Shown piece by piece: positions 1-7,730 of a stretch of 64,000 nt of DNA. Positions within the stretch are counted from its first letter, which is position 1. Each line of letters opens with the position of its first letter. The translations under genes and the position numbers were made by a program. Below the pieces are notes generated by a model. The model was not told the origin of the DNA. It ran no database searches and was given only the letters and a program-made list of their open reading frames with translations. This stretch comes from Microbacterium lemovicicum (lineage in GTDB: Bacteria; Actinomycetota; Actinomycetes; Actinomycetales; Microbacteriaceae): positions 2,728,001-2,792,000 of the forward strand of contig NZ_CP031423.1 of the NCBI RefSeq assembly GCF_003991875.1, in the 5' to 3' direction.

Positions 1-1025
1 GCCGCCGGGGCCGACAGGAAGACGTCGTGCAGCGCACCGTCGATTCGGCTGATGGTGACGAGCGATCCGATGCGCGTGGCCGCCCGGGCGATGTCATCGA
101 CCACCAGCACCGAGTCGACCGCGCGCAGGGTCTCGGACCAGGAGAACGCCGTTGCGCTGTGCCGCGACAGCAGGACGAGCACCGGGCATCCGACGTCGAC
201 ACCCATCGCCACGGCGCGGTGGCCCTCGATGATCGCCCACAGCCAGCCGGGGTGCGTCGGGAAGCCTCGCGCGGGTCGCCAGGCCACGTGATCGTCCGGC
301 GGGAGAGTGCCGAGCTCCCGCTGCGCGCGCGTGTAATAGCCGAGGTCGACGGCAGGGTGGGTGCCGCGGGGATCCAGCCGCGCACGCACTTCGACGAGCG
401 GCGTCAGCGCCTGACGTCCGATCGCCCCGAGCTGCAGCTCGAGCCAGGGGCTGTTGAGCACCACGGCTGACGCCAGACCAGGATGGCGGGCGGCCCACAG
501 GGTCAGGATGAGCCCACCCGTCGAATGCCCGAGCAGCACGAGACGGCGGGGCGAAGCATCCGCTTCCTCTCCCGGCGTGTGCCCCATCACCGTCAGGGCC
601 GCCGCGATGTCTTCGTCGTACACCGCGAGATCGGTGACGTAGCCGGGCGTCTGCCCGTCGCGCAGCGATCTTCCGTACTTCCGCAGGTCGAGGGCGTGGA
701 AGCGCGCGCCGAGGTCCGTCCAGAACCGGGCGAGCTCGACCTGGAAGAAGTAGTCCGACCACCCGTGCACGTAGAGGATGTCGACGTCGTGGAGGGGTCG
801 GAACGCGGCGGTGAGCCTGTGCGGAAGTCGTCGCACGAGCGTCGCGACCACGGCGCCCTCGTCGTCGGCACCCAGGGGAAGGGTGCGCTGCTGGAACGGA
901 GGCCCGAGGATGTCGTCGGTCCAGCCCTCGTCCGTCGTCGGTTCGCTCCCGGTGGTCGACGTCGGTTCGCTCCCTCTGGTCGACGTCGGTTCGTTCCCGC
1001 GGGTCGACGTCTCCCGTGCGGTCAC
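1..1025 (-). CDS. Alpha/beta hydrolase, serine aminopeptidase S33/lipase-like (3' end outside window)
   Basis: The visible 341 residues form an alpha/beta-hydrolase fold. HGWSD at about residues 87-91 would be the oxyanion region, GHSTGG gives nucleophile Ser168, and His333 in a GALHD context would be the catalytic histidine; these assignments follow the family pattern. Residues 7-30 are a three-fold repeat of S-T-x-G-x-E-P-T, probably a flexible linker. The GTG start overlaps the stop of the upstream FAD monooxygenase as GTGA, so the two are probably translationally coupled. The substrate cannot be inferred. The frame is still open at base 1, so the C-terminus lies outside the window. Confidence 0.85.
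   Translation of the reverse strand, partial: MTARETSTRGNEPTSTRGSEPTSTTGSEPTTDEGWTDDILGPPFQQRTLPLGADDEGAVVATLVRRLPHRLTAAFRPLHDVDILYVHGWSDYFFQVELARFWTDLGARFHALDLRKYGRSLRDGQTPGYVTDLAVYDEDIAAALTVMGHTPGEEADASPRRLVLLGHSTGGLILTLWAARHPGLASAVVLNSPWLELQLGAIGRQALTPLVEVRARLDPRGTHPAVDLGYYTRAQRELGTLPPDDHVAWRPARGFPTHPGWLWAIIEGHRAVAMGVDVGCPVLVLLSRHSATAFSWSETLRAVDSVLVVDDIARAATRIGSLVTISRIDGALHDVFLSAPA
937..1008. repeat. Three tandem 24-bp repeats inside the hydrolase gene
   Basis: Copies lie at 937-960, 961-984 and 985-1008, with only two to four substitutions between copies. The unit is in frame and encodes eight residues, so a change in copy number would lengthen or shorten the N-terminal tail of the hydrolase without shifting the frame. 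Confidence 0.9.
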
Positions 1026-2338
1026 CGATGCACTCCGCGACGTCCACGGCGGCCGGCGGAGAGGGGCTCGCTCGTGCGCTCGGGCGCGCGTCTCGCCCAT
1101 CCCGGTGCTCTTTCGGGACGAGGACCCACTCCGATGATGAGCGCGGGGAGGACGGCGAGCGCCGGCAGCCGACGCAGCACCCGCAGCACCGGGGGCGGCG
1201 GGCCTCCGGGGTCGCCGCGGAGCGCGGGCATGATGACGCCCGCATGCAGCCCGCGCTGGACGGCCTGGATGACGGCGGCCGGCAGCATGCGGCGACGTTG
1301 CACGCGCTCGAGTGCGCGGAGCCCCTCCCGCGTGTGCAGGATGCCGCGGCGCAGCGGATTCGCGAGGACGCGCGCCGCCGCGACCGCGTCCTGCACGGCC
1401 AGGTTGATGCCGACACCGCCCACGGGAGACATGGCGTGCGCGGCGTCGCCGATGCACAGCGCGCCGGGCACTAACCACCGGCGAAGGCGGTCGACGCGGA
1501 CGTCGAGGTGCTTCACGTCATCCATCGATGCGACCGATCCGACGTCGTCGGCGAGGGCGGGGAGCAATGCCGCGGTGTCGGCTCGCAGCGCCTCGATCCC
1601 CCGCTGCCGCATCTCCGCGTCCGTTCCCTTCGGGCCGAGGGCGGCGATCTGCACGTAGCCCCTGCGGGGGATGGCGATGGACACCCGGCCGCCGCCCATC
1701 CGCGGGAGCAGCGACTCCTCGAACGGATGGGCCGAGGTCACGCGATACCACCACACGTCGAAGCCGACCGGGAAGGACCGCGACGGCAGCGCGAGCTCGC
1801 GGCGGATCGTGCTCCCCCGCCCGTCGCAGGCGACAGTGAGATCGGCGCGCAGCTCGCCGGCGCCCTCCGGCGAGCGATACCGCACGCCGACCACGCGGTC
1901 GCCCTCGCGCAGCACCCCCGTGACCTCGTGACGGGTGAGCAGGGTGAATCCCCGCTCGCGGGCCGCGGCCTGCGCGAGGAGGTCGAGGAGGTCCCACTGC
2001 GGCACCATGGCGATGTAGGGATGCCGCACCGGCAGCCGCGTGAAGTCGGCGATGGTCGTCTCGACGCCGTCCGCATCGGGGAAGACGACACGTGTGATGC
2101 GCGACTGCGGGATCTCGTCGAAGGGCGGCAGCAGCCCGAGGTCGTCGAGCAGCGCCAGCGTCGTCGGGTGGACCGTGTCGCCGCGGAAGTCGCGGAGGAA
2201 ATCCGCGTGCTTCTCGAAGACCGTCACCTTCACCCCGGCCCGCGCGAGCAGCAGCCCCAGGACGAGGCCCGCCGGTCCGCCGCCCGCGATGACGCACGAG
2301 CCCGCGATCGGCGGCGCCTGCCTCTTGTCTCTGCTCAT
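1022..2338 (-). CDS. FAD-dependent monooxygenase (PHBH/aromatic hydroxylase family)
   Basis: A 438-residue flavoprotein of the p-hydroxybenzoate hydroxylase type. The N-terminal dinucleotide-binding motif is GGGPAG at residues 19-24, the DG motif is CDGRGSTIR at about 171-179, and the FAD ribityl-binding GD motif is GDAAHAMSPVGG at about 297-308. The family hydroxylates or epoxidises aromatic or polycyclic substrates with NAD(P)H; the substrate here is unknown. I chose the ATG at 2338 because an AGGGGG stretch lies just upstream; a GTG one codon earlier is possible. The stop overlaps the start of the downstream hydrolase, suggesting a two-gene operon for a small aromatic or ester substrate. 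Confidence 0.85.
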   Translation of the reverse strand: MSRDKRQAPPIAGSCVIAGGGPAGLVLGLLLARAGVKVTVFEKHADFLRDFRGDTVHPTTLALLDDLGLLPPFDEIPQSRITRVVFPDADGVETTIADFTRLPVRHPYIAMVPQWDLLDLLAQAAARERGFTLLTRHEVTGVLREGDRVVGVRYRSPEGAGELRADLTVACDGRGSTIRRELALPSRSFPVGFDVWWYRVTSAHPFEESLLPRMGGGRVSIAIPRRGYVQIAALGPKGTDAEMRQRGIEALRADTAALLPALADDVGSVASMDDVKHLDVRVDRLRRWLVPGALCIGDAAHAMSPVGGVGINLAVQDAVAAARVLANPLRRGILHTREGLRALERVQRRRMLPAAVIQAVQRGLHAGVIMPALRGDPGGPPPPVLRVLRRLPALAVLPALIIGVGPRPERAPGWARRAPERTSEPLSAGRRGRRGVHR

Positions 2339-2374
2339 CACGCCCCCTGTCGATCATGCATCGGTGCGACGACG

Positions 2375-2473
2375 TTGACCAGGGCGGGGCGCGGGTGATG
2401 CCGGGGACGCGGCACCCGGAGAGACGACTTGACCAGAGCGGGACGCGGGTGATGCCCGGGACGCGGCATCCGG
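2375..2473. repeat. Two 45-bp imperfect direct repeats
   Basis: Copies at 2375-2419 and 2429-2473 both begin TTGACCAG and contain GCGGGTGATGCC; they differ at about four positions. Each copy can itself fold through GATGCC...GGCATC. They lie between the monooxygenase 5' end and the terminator-like hairpins. Confidence 0.85.
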
Positions 2474-2621
2474 AATTCTTGTATCAGGCTCGGGCGGGGG
2501 CGCTCTCTCCATGCATGACCTCGAACCGCGGACCCGCAGCGATGCCGGCGCGGATGCGACGCTGGGGCGTCGCTCGGGGCTGAGGGGGGACGACCGGAGC
2601 CGTGGGGGTACGGCATCCGGG

Positions 2622-2656
2622 CCGGTCGGGCGCGAGCTGGGGGCGCGCCCGACCGG
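2622..2656. terminator. Perfect 13-bp inverted repeat, terminator-like
   Basis: The arm CCGGTCGGGCGCG at 2622-2634 is exactly complementary to 2644-2656 with a nine-base loop. It lies downstream of the DUF559 gene on the minus strand. There is no T-run, so termination activity is inferred only from the hairpin. Confidence 0.55.
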
Positions 2657-2683
2657 AGTCCCGCTCCTCACGCTCAGCATGCC

Positions 2684-2767
2684 GATCCGGAGGAGATGCG
2701 CCGGTCGGGAGGACGGATGCCGCAGTGGACTCCTCCGCATCGACACATCTCCTCTCGTTCGGCACGC
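2684..2767. repeat. Hairpin repeat element, copy 1 (3' of DUF559 gene)
   Basis: This stretch matches 3713-3795 over most of its length: shared blocks include GAGGAGATG, GGTCGGGAGGACGGATGCCGC and CGACACATCTCCTC, and both end in GCACGC. The left arm of the hairpin is partly decayed here. It ends just before the stop codon of the DUF559 gene and may act as its terminator. Confidence 0.8.
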
Positions 2768-2768
2768 G

Positions 2769-3599
2769 TCATGAGCGGACCTTGTGGAGGTTCTGCGCCA
2801 CCGCGCGCATGATGACGTCCTGCACCTCGTGCCAGCGCTCGACGACCGCGACGTAGCCGACGCGGATGACGTGGTACCCGAGGAGTGTGAGCTGGGCGTC
2901 GTGGGCCATGTCGCTGTCGCGCTGCGCGCCGACGTGGTGTCCGCCGTCGATCTGCAGGACGAGCCGGTCGCCGATGAGCAGGTCGACGCGGTGGCCCGCG
3001 ATCAGGATCTGCCGTCGGAGCGGAAGCCCGAGCCAGCGCAGGCGCGGGACGACAAGGGTCTCCAGACCCGAGTCGGCGTAGTCGTCGGCTTCGTCCAGGA
3101 CCGCCCGAGCCGACGCCGGCAGCCGGAGGCGGCGCAGCGACTCCCTCGCCACGACGCCTGTGCGGAGGGCGGACTCGAAGACGACGAGCGCCGATTCGAA
3201 CGGCTGGCACGCGGCGACGAGGCACAGCGCGTTCTCTGCCGTGTCCTCGAGCTGCGCCGGATGTCGCGGCACCGGAGGAACGGACCAGTGCACCGTCGCT
3301 CCGCGCCATGTCGCATGCCCGGAGTGCGGCGGTGCAGCGACGTGGATGTCGGCACCGTCCAGCACCCACAGTCCGAGACGCTGGGCACGGGTCACGCACG
3401 ACAGGACGACCCCGGCGCGAGCGGCCGAAACGAGCAGCGGGTCCGCACTCCGGGTCGCGACCCAGCCGTTGCGCACCCGCTCGATGCGGCCGGCGGCGAG
3501 CGCACGTTCGACCTCGCGCCTACTGAAGCCCCGGCGTCTCAGCGCCTGGACGCGGATGACACCGCCGACGCTGTGCGCAGCATCCTGGATCTTCTCCAT
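2769..3599 (-). CDS. DUF559 nuclease-like protein with AbiEi-type N-terminal winged helix
   Basis: The protein is 276 residues from the ATG at 3599; a GTG at 3623 would add eight. The N-terminal 50 residues look like the winged helix of AbiEi-type antitoxins (GGVIRVQALRRRGFSRREVERAL). The C-terminal 110 residues match DUF559/Vsr-like PD-(D/E)xK folds: an early Glu in SGLET, Asp in HRVDLLIGDR and a following LQIDGGHH strand. Such proteins are common in actinobacteria and their role is unproven; a restriction, repair or toxin-antitoxin function is possible. No partner toxin is adjacent. Two copies of the same hairpin repeat flank the gene, so it may have moved as a unit. Confidence 0.75.
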   Translation of the reverse strand: MEKIQDAAHSVGGVIRVQALRRRGFSRREVERALAAGRIERVRNGWVATRSADPLLVSAARAGVVLSCVTRAQRLGLWVLDGADIHVAAPPHSGHATWRGATVHWSVPPVPRHPAQLEDTAENALCLVAACQPFESALVVFESALRTGVVARESLRRLRLPASARAVLDEADDYADSGLETLVVPRLRWLGLPLRRQILIAGHRVDLLIGDRLVLQIDGGHHVGAQRDSDMAHDAQLTLLGYHVIRVGYVAVVERWHEVQDVIMRAVAQNLHKVRS

Positions 3600-3712
3600 G
3601 CCTGCATCGTGCCGAAGCGGCACACCCGTACGAGGGGGTGGTGCGCGGATCCGGGGTCAGCCCGCAACGACCCGCCTTGGGGAGGAATCTCGAGCACGCG
3701 CAGCGCGTACAG

Positions 3713-3795
3713 AAAGGGAGGAGATGTGTCGGTCGGGAGGACGGATGCCGCGGCATCCTCCTCCGGAACGACACATCTCCTCCCGATCAGCACGC
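3713..3795. repeat. Hairpin repeat element, copy 2; probable fprA terminator
   Basis: Arms 3716-3731 and 3769-3784 are a perfect 16-bp inverted repeat (core GAGGAGATGTGTCG), with an inner stem built on GGATGCCG/CGGCATCC. It lies 3' of fprA on the minus strand. Sequence identity with 2684-2767 extends outside the stems, which argues for a dispersed repeat rather than two independent terminators. Confidence 0.8.
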
Positions 3796-3823
3796 CGGAG
3801 GCTGGGCCAGCAGCCCGCGAGCC

Positions 3824-5197
3824 TCACTCGGCGCGGGAGACCCGCACCATCTCGCCGCGCTCGACGACCTTCACCCGCGCTCGACCCTGGGGTGCGCCCA
3901 GACCGATCTCGTGCTCGTCGAGGCGGTGCCAGCCGTCGAGGTCGGTCCACGCGACGCCGCGCTCGGCCAGCAGTGCGGGGATCGCCTCGTCGGACGCGTC
4001 GGCGGGCTGCCACCACGATGCCTGGTCGTTGATGATGTGGCGCACGGTCTCCATGGCGTCGGACTTCGTGTGGCCGATGAGGCCGACCGGGCCGCGCTTG
4101 ATCCAGCCGGTCGCGTAGATGCCGGGCACGCGCTCGTTGGAGTCCTTGTGGAGGACCTTGCCCTCGTGATTCGGGATGACGCCGTGGCGCTTGTCGAAGG
4201 GGACGCCCGCAAGCGGCGATCCGAAGTAGCCGACGGCGCGGTACAGCGCCTGGATCGGCACCTCGCGCAGCTCGCCGGTGCCCACGACGCCGCCCTGACC
4301 GTCGGGCCGCGTGCGCTCGTAGACGAAGGCGCTGACCCGGCCCGCGTCGTCCTTCTTGATCTCGACGGGCTTCGCCCAGAAGTGCAGGTGCAGGCGGCGG
4401 GACGCTGTTCCGCCGGCGTTGTTGACGGAGTCGCGCGTGCGCCACGACTGCAGCACGCGGTCGATGACCATCACCTGCTTGTTGCTGGCGATCGCCGCCT
4501 TGGACGCGTCGTCGTAGTCGAAGTCCTCGTCGTAGACCACCATGTCGACGTCGCGGAGCTCGCCGAGCTCCCGCAGCTCGAGCGGGGTGAACTTCACCTG
4601 CGCGGGGCCGCGGCGTCCGAAGACGTGGACATCGGTGACGGCGCTGGCGGCGAGACCGGCGTGCACGTTGTCGGGGATCTCGGTCGGCAGCAGGTCTTCG
4701 GCGTGCTTGGCCAGCATGCGCGAGACGTCGAGCGCGACGTTGCCGTTGCCGATCACCGCGACGGACGCGGCGTCGAGCGGCCAGGTGCGCGGCACATCGG
4801 GGTGGCCGTCGAACCAGCTGACGAAGTCGGCGGCTCCGTACGATCCGTCGGCGTCGATGCCGGGGATGTCCAGCGAGGTGTCGCGGATGGCGCCGGTGGC
4901 GAAGATGACGGCGTTGTAGTGCCGCTTCAGGTCGTCGAGGGTGAGATCCTCGCCGAAGCGGACGTTGCCGAAGATGCGGATGTCGCCGCTGTCGAGCACG
5001 TCGCGCAGGGCATTGACGATGCCCTTGATGCGCGGGTGGTCGGGGGCGACGCCGTAGCGCACGAGTCCGTACGGCGCGGGGAGCTGCTCGAAGAGGTCGA
5101 TCGACACGTCGAACTTGCGCTCTGCCTTGAGGAGGATGTCGGCGGCGTAGATGCCCGCCGGTCCTGCACCGACGATGGCCAGCCTGAGCTTGGTCAT
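3824..5197 (-). CDS. fprA: Ferredoxin-NADP+ reductase, adrenodoxin-reductase type
   Basis: This 457-residue flavoprotein matches mycobacterial FprA, which transfers electrons between NADPH and ferredoxin. The FAD-binding motif VGAGPAG is at residues 9-15, the typical PYGLVRYGVAPDHP follows at about 42-55, the NADP-binding IGNGNVALDVSR is at about 149-160, and the conserved GWIKRGPVGLIGHTK lies near the C-terminus. The ATG at 5197 is preceded by an AAAGGA ribosome-binding site, so this gene has a leader, unlike most neighbours. It probably supplies reductant to cytochromes P450, ferredoxin-dependent enzymes or quinone metabolism; no ferredoxin gene is adjacent. Confidence 0.92.
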   Translation of the reverse strand: MTKLRLAIVGAGPAGIYAADILLKAERKFDVSIDLFEQLPAPYGLVRYGVAPDHPRIKGIVNALRDVLDSGDIRIFGNVRFGEDLTLDDLKRHYNAVIFATGAIRDTSLDIPGIDADGSYGAADFVSWFDGHPDVPRTWPLDAASVAVIGNGNVALDVSRMLAKHAEDLLPTEIPDNVHAGLAASAVTDVHVFGRRGPAQVKFTPLELRELGELRDVDMVVYDEDFDYDDASKAAIASNKQVMVIDRVLQSWRTRDSVNNAGGTASRRLHLHFWAKPVEIKKDDAGRVSAFVYERTRPDGQGGVVGTGELREVPIQALYRAVGYFGSPLAGVPFDKRHGVIPNHEGKVLHKDSNERVPGIYATGWIKRGPVGLIGHTKSDAMETVRHIINDQASWWQPADASDEAIPALLAERGVAWTDLDGWHRLDEHEIGLGAPQGRARVKVVERGEMVRVSRAE

Positions 5198-5257
5198 GGG
5201 GGTCCTTTCACACGATCGCCGAGCCGCCGGCGAAACGGCGTGCCCGACGAGGGGGGT

Positions 5258-6313
5258 TCAGCTGGAGCGGTCCGAGACGGCGCGGGCGAAGCGCGTCAGC
5301 GCCTCCTTCACCGCACCGTCGGGAACCGGAGCGAGGGCGTCGATCGCCTCGCGCGACCACGCGTGAGCGAGATCGAGGGTCGCCTGGGTCGCCTCGTGCT
5401 CGCGCAGCTCGGCGAGCGCGGCGTCGAGGATCGCCGGGTCGGCGCCGTCCGCGATGCGGGCGACCCCGTCGTCGATGCGCGTCCGCAGGGCGATGGAGGC
5501 GGCATCCGCCCTCTGGCCCAGCAGGAGGTACGGCATGGTCGGCACCCCGGCGCGGAGGTCGGTACCGGGCACCTTGCCGGTGATCTCGGGGTCGTTGGAG
5601 AGGTCGATGACGTCATCGAGCAGCTGGAACGCCACGCCCGCCTTCTCGCCGAAGACGACCATCGGCTCCTCGAGCTCGGCCGGGCCGTGCGAGAAGATGA
5701 TGCCCGCCTGCGCCGCGGCGGCGATGAGCGAGCCGGTCTTGTCGGAGAGCACCTGCAGGTAGAACTCGACGGGATCCTCGTCGCCCTGCGGACCGACGGT
5801 CTCGTGGAACTGTCCGAGCACGAGGCGCTCGAACGTGTCGGCCTGCAGCTGGATGGCCTCCTCGCCGTGCCGCGCCATGATCTGGCTGGCCCGCGAGAAC
5901 AGCAGGTCCCCGGTGAGGATCGCGACGTTGTTGCCCCACACCGTCTGGGCGGCGGGAACTCCGCGGCGCCGGTCGGAGGAGTCCATGACGTCGTCGTGGT
6001 ACAGCGAGCCGAGGTGGGTGATCTCCAGGGCGCTGGCGGCCTGCACGACCTCGTCGGTCATGCCGTCGCCGAGCTTGGAGGTCAGCAGCGCGAGCATCGG
6101 GCGGAGGCGCTTGCCACCGGCCTCGTAGAGGTAGCGGCTCGCGGCATCGGCCACCGGATAGGTCACGGTGAGCTCACCGGCGAGGTGCTCCTCGACGCGC
6201 TGGAGACCCTTCTCGACCTCCGACAGCAAGCGCCGCGAACGGGGTCCGGCGAAGATCCGGTCGGTGAAGCCCAGCTTGCCCGCGAGGGGCGAACCCGGCG
6301 CAGAAGGGGTCAC
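5258..6313 (-). CDS. Trans-polyprenyl diphosphate synthase, probably for the menaquinone side chain
   Basis: A 351-residue trans-isoprenyl diphosphate synthase. The first aspartate-rich motif is DDVMD (residues 107-111, within SLYHDDVMDSSDRRRG), GGKRLRP lies just before it, and the second aspartate-rich motif is DDVID at about 233-237. It condenses isopentenyl diphosphate onto an allylic primer. Beside menG and the men genes it is most likely the octa-/nonaprenyl synthase making the substrate for MenA (inference). The GTG start follows TAGGCT-N6, a leaderless pattern. Confidence 0.9.
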   Translation of the reverse strand: MTPSAPGSPLAGKLGFTDRIFAGPRSRRLLSEVEKGLQRVEEHLAGELTVTYPVADAASRYLYEAGGKRLRPMLALLTSKLGDGMTDEVVQAASALEITHLGSLYHDDVMDSSDRRRGVPAAQTVWGNNVAILTGDLLFSRASQIMARHGEEAIQLQADTFERLVLGQFHETVGPQGDEDPVEFYLQVLSDKTGSLIAAAAQAGIIFSHGPAELEEPMVVFGEKAGVAFQLLDDVIDLSNDPEITGKVPGTDLRAGVPTMPYLLLGQRADAASIALRTRIDDGVARIADGADPAILDAALAELREHEATQATLDLAHAWSREAIDALAPVPDGAVKEALTRFARAVSDRSS

Positions 6314-6363
6314 GCTCCCAGCCTACCGGGCCGGGAGGGCCGGCCTCCCCGTCGCAGCCCTGA

Positions 6364-7098
6364 TCAGGCGGGCTTCACAGCCCGGTGGAGGGCGACGATT
6401 CCGAACGAGAGGTCGCGGTGGGCGACGCGGGTCCAGCCCGCCTCGCGCATCCATCCCGAGAGGGTCCGCTGGTCGGGCCAGTCGTTGATCGACTCGTTGA
6501 GGTACTCGTACGCCTCGGCGTTGGAGCTCACCGCCTTGGCCACCGCGGGCAGGATCCTCCCGTTGTAGAAGCGGTAGAGCCCGGCGAACGCCTTCGACGG
6601 CGGGTGCGAGAACTCGCACACGACGATGCGTCCGCCCGGCTTGGTCACGCGCAGCAGCTCGCGCAGGGCCTTCTTGGGCTCGTCGACGTTGCGCAGCCCG
6701 AAGGACATCGTGACCGTGTCGAACTCGTCGTCCTCGAATGGGAGGTCGGTCGCGTTCGCCTCGACGAAGCGGAGATTCGGGATGCCGCCTCCCACCGCTC
6801 CGGAACCGTACCGGCGCTCGCCCTCGGCGATCATGCCGGGCGAGAAGTCGGCGGCGACGATCTCGGCGCCGCTGCGCGCGAGCGCGACGCTCGAGGCGCC
6901 GGTGCCGGCGGCCAGGTCGAGGATGCGCTGACCGGCCCGGGGCGCCACGGCACGCGTGGTCGCGACGCGCCACAGCCGGTCGTTGCCGAGGCTGAGGACG
7001 GTGTTGGTGCGGTCGTACGCGGGAGCGACCTCGTCGAACATGCCGCTGACGCGGGCGGGGTCCTTGCCGAGGTCGGCGCGGTGCGAGTCCGGGGTCAC
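6364..7098 (-). CDS. menG: Demethylmenaquinone methyltransferase
   Basis: A 244-residue class I SAM-dependent methyltransferase of the UbiE/MenG family, which methylates demethylmenaquinone in the last step of menaquinone synthesis. It shows the N-terminal [13 protein letters not shown] signature, the SAM-binding [15 protein letters not shown], and the family motif [17 protein letters not shown]. The GTG at 7098 is preceded by TAGACT-N6, suggesting a leaderless transcript. The polyprenyl synthase follows about 50 bases downstream on the same strand but has its own TAGGCT box. Confidence 0.95.
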   Translation of the reverse strand: MTPDSHRADLGKDPARVSGMFDEVAPAYDRTNTVLSLGNDRLWRVATTRAVAPRAGQRILDLAAGTGASSVALARSGAEIVAADFSPGMIAEGERRYGSGAVGGGIPNLRFVEANATDLPFEDDEFDTVTMSFGLRNVDEPKKALRELLRVTKPGGRIVVCEFSHPPSKAFAGLYRFYNGRILPAVAKAVSSNAEAYEYLNESINDWPDQRTLSGWMREAGWTRVAHRDLSFGIVALHRAVKPA

Positions 7099-7107
7099 CC
7101 GACGAGT

Positions 7108-7707
7108 CTAGGCGGGGGTCGCTGTGCCGGCGCCGGGAGCGTCGCCGGGCCCGAGCCCGAACGCCGCCAGCCGCGCGAGCCACGCCGCGGCGGTCGCGGG
7201 GTCGAACGGCGTCAGCCCCGCCGTCACCTGGCGCTCGAGCTCCGTGGCGAGCGCGTCGAGGTGCTCGACGATCTCCCCGGGGTAGCCGTACGCCACTCGG
7301 TGCTCGTCCCACTCGTCGCGGTCGTCGATGTAGATGCCGCGGTCGACGCGCGACACGACGTCGAGGTCCATGTCGATCCCCGTGGGATCGGTGCCCTCGT
7401 CCCACCGGACGTCCCACGCGATGTCGATGTAGACCGAGGTCGGGTGCGGGGGCGCGTTGTGCGTGTAGGCGTAGTCGCCGCTCAGGGGCAGCAGCGTCAC
7501 GCTCGCATGGTCGGTCGCGAAGTCGCGCCCGGGGCGGGTGCTGCGCCAGCCGGCGGGCTGGCCGAACCACTCCCCCCACTGGTCGCGGCCGAGGTAGACG
7601 CACTCGTGCACCCAGTGGATGCCGCCGTCCCACTTCCGCCAGCGGAACGCCAGGGGGCTGCCCGGGGCCGGACGGACGGGGCTCTGCGGCAGGCGGTCGT
7701 CGGTCAC
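7108..7707 (-). CDS. DUF402 domain protein
   Basis: The 199 residues carry the DUF402 pattern of aromatic and acidic residues (WRKWDGGIHW, DIAWDVRWDEG, GIDMDLDVVSRVDRG, DDRDEWDEHR). Characterised members hydrolyse nucleoside tri- or diphosphates or act like FomD; the many aspartates would bind divalent metal. The substrate here is unknown. It ends nine bases upstream of the menG start. Its promoter is shared head to head with menF. Confidence 0.75.
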   Translation of the reverse strand: MTDDRLPQSPVRPAPGSPLAFRWRKWDGGIHWVHECVYLGRDQWGEWFGQPAGWRSTRPGRDFATDHASVTLLPLSGDYAYTHNAPPHPTSVYIDIAWDVRWDEGTDPTGIDMDLDVVSRVDRGIYIDDRDEWDEHRVAYGYPGEIVEHLDALATELERQVTAGLTPFDPATAAAWLARLAAFGLGPGDAPGAGTATPA

Positions 7708-7714
7708 GGAGCCG

Positions 7715-7724
7715 AGTCTAGGCT
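7715..7724. promoter_or_regulatory. Symmetrical bidirectional promoter, overlapping -10 boxes
   Basis: The ten bases AGTCTAGGCT contain TAGACT on the minus strand (7715-7720) and TAGGCT on the plus strand (7719-7724), sharing the central TA. Each box lies 7 or 6 bases from a start codon (DUF402 at 7707, menF at 7731). One melted site could therefore drive both genes as leaderless mRNAs. Confidence 0.7.
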
Positions 7725-7730
7725 GGGAGC

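Larger units (their letters stand above)
2339..2768. other. 430-bp non-coding stretch rich in repeats
   Basis: No convincing gene is present; open frames here have proline/arginine/serine-rich compositions typical of off-frame GC-rich DNA. It holds two 45-bp direct repeats, a 13-bp perfect inverted repeat and one copy of a hairpin element found again at 3713-3795. The monooxygenase promoter should lie at its left end, but I cannot define it. Confidence 0.7.
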
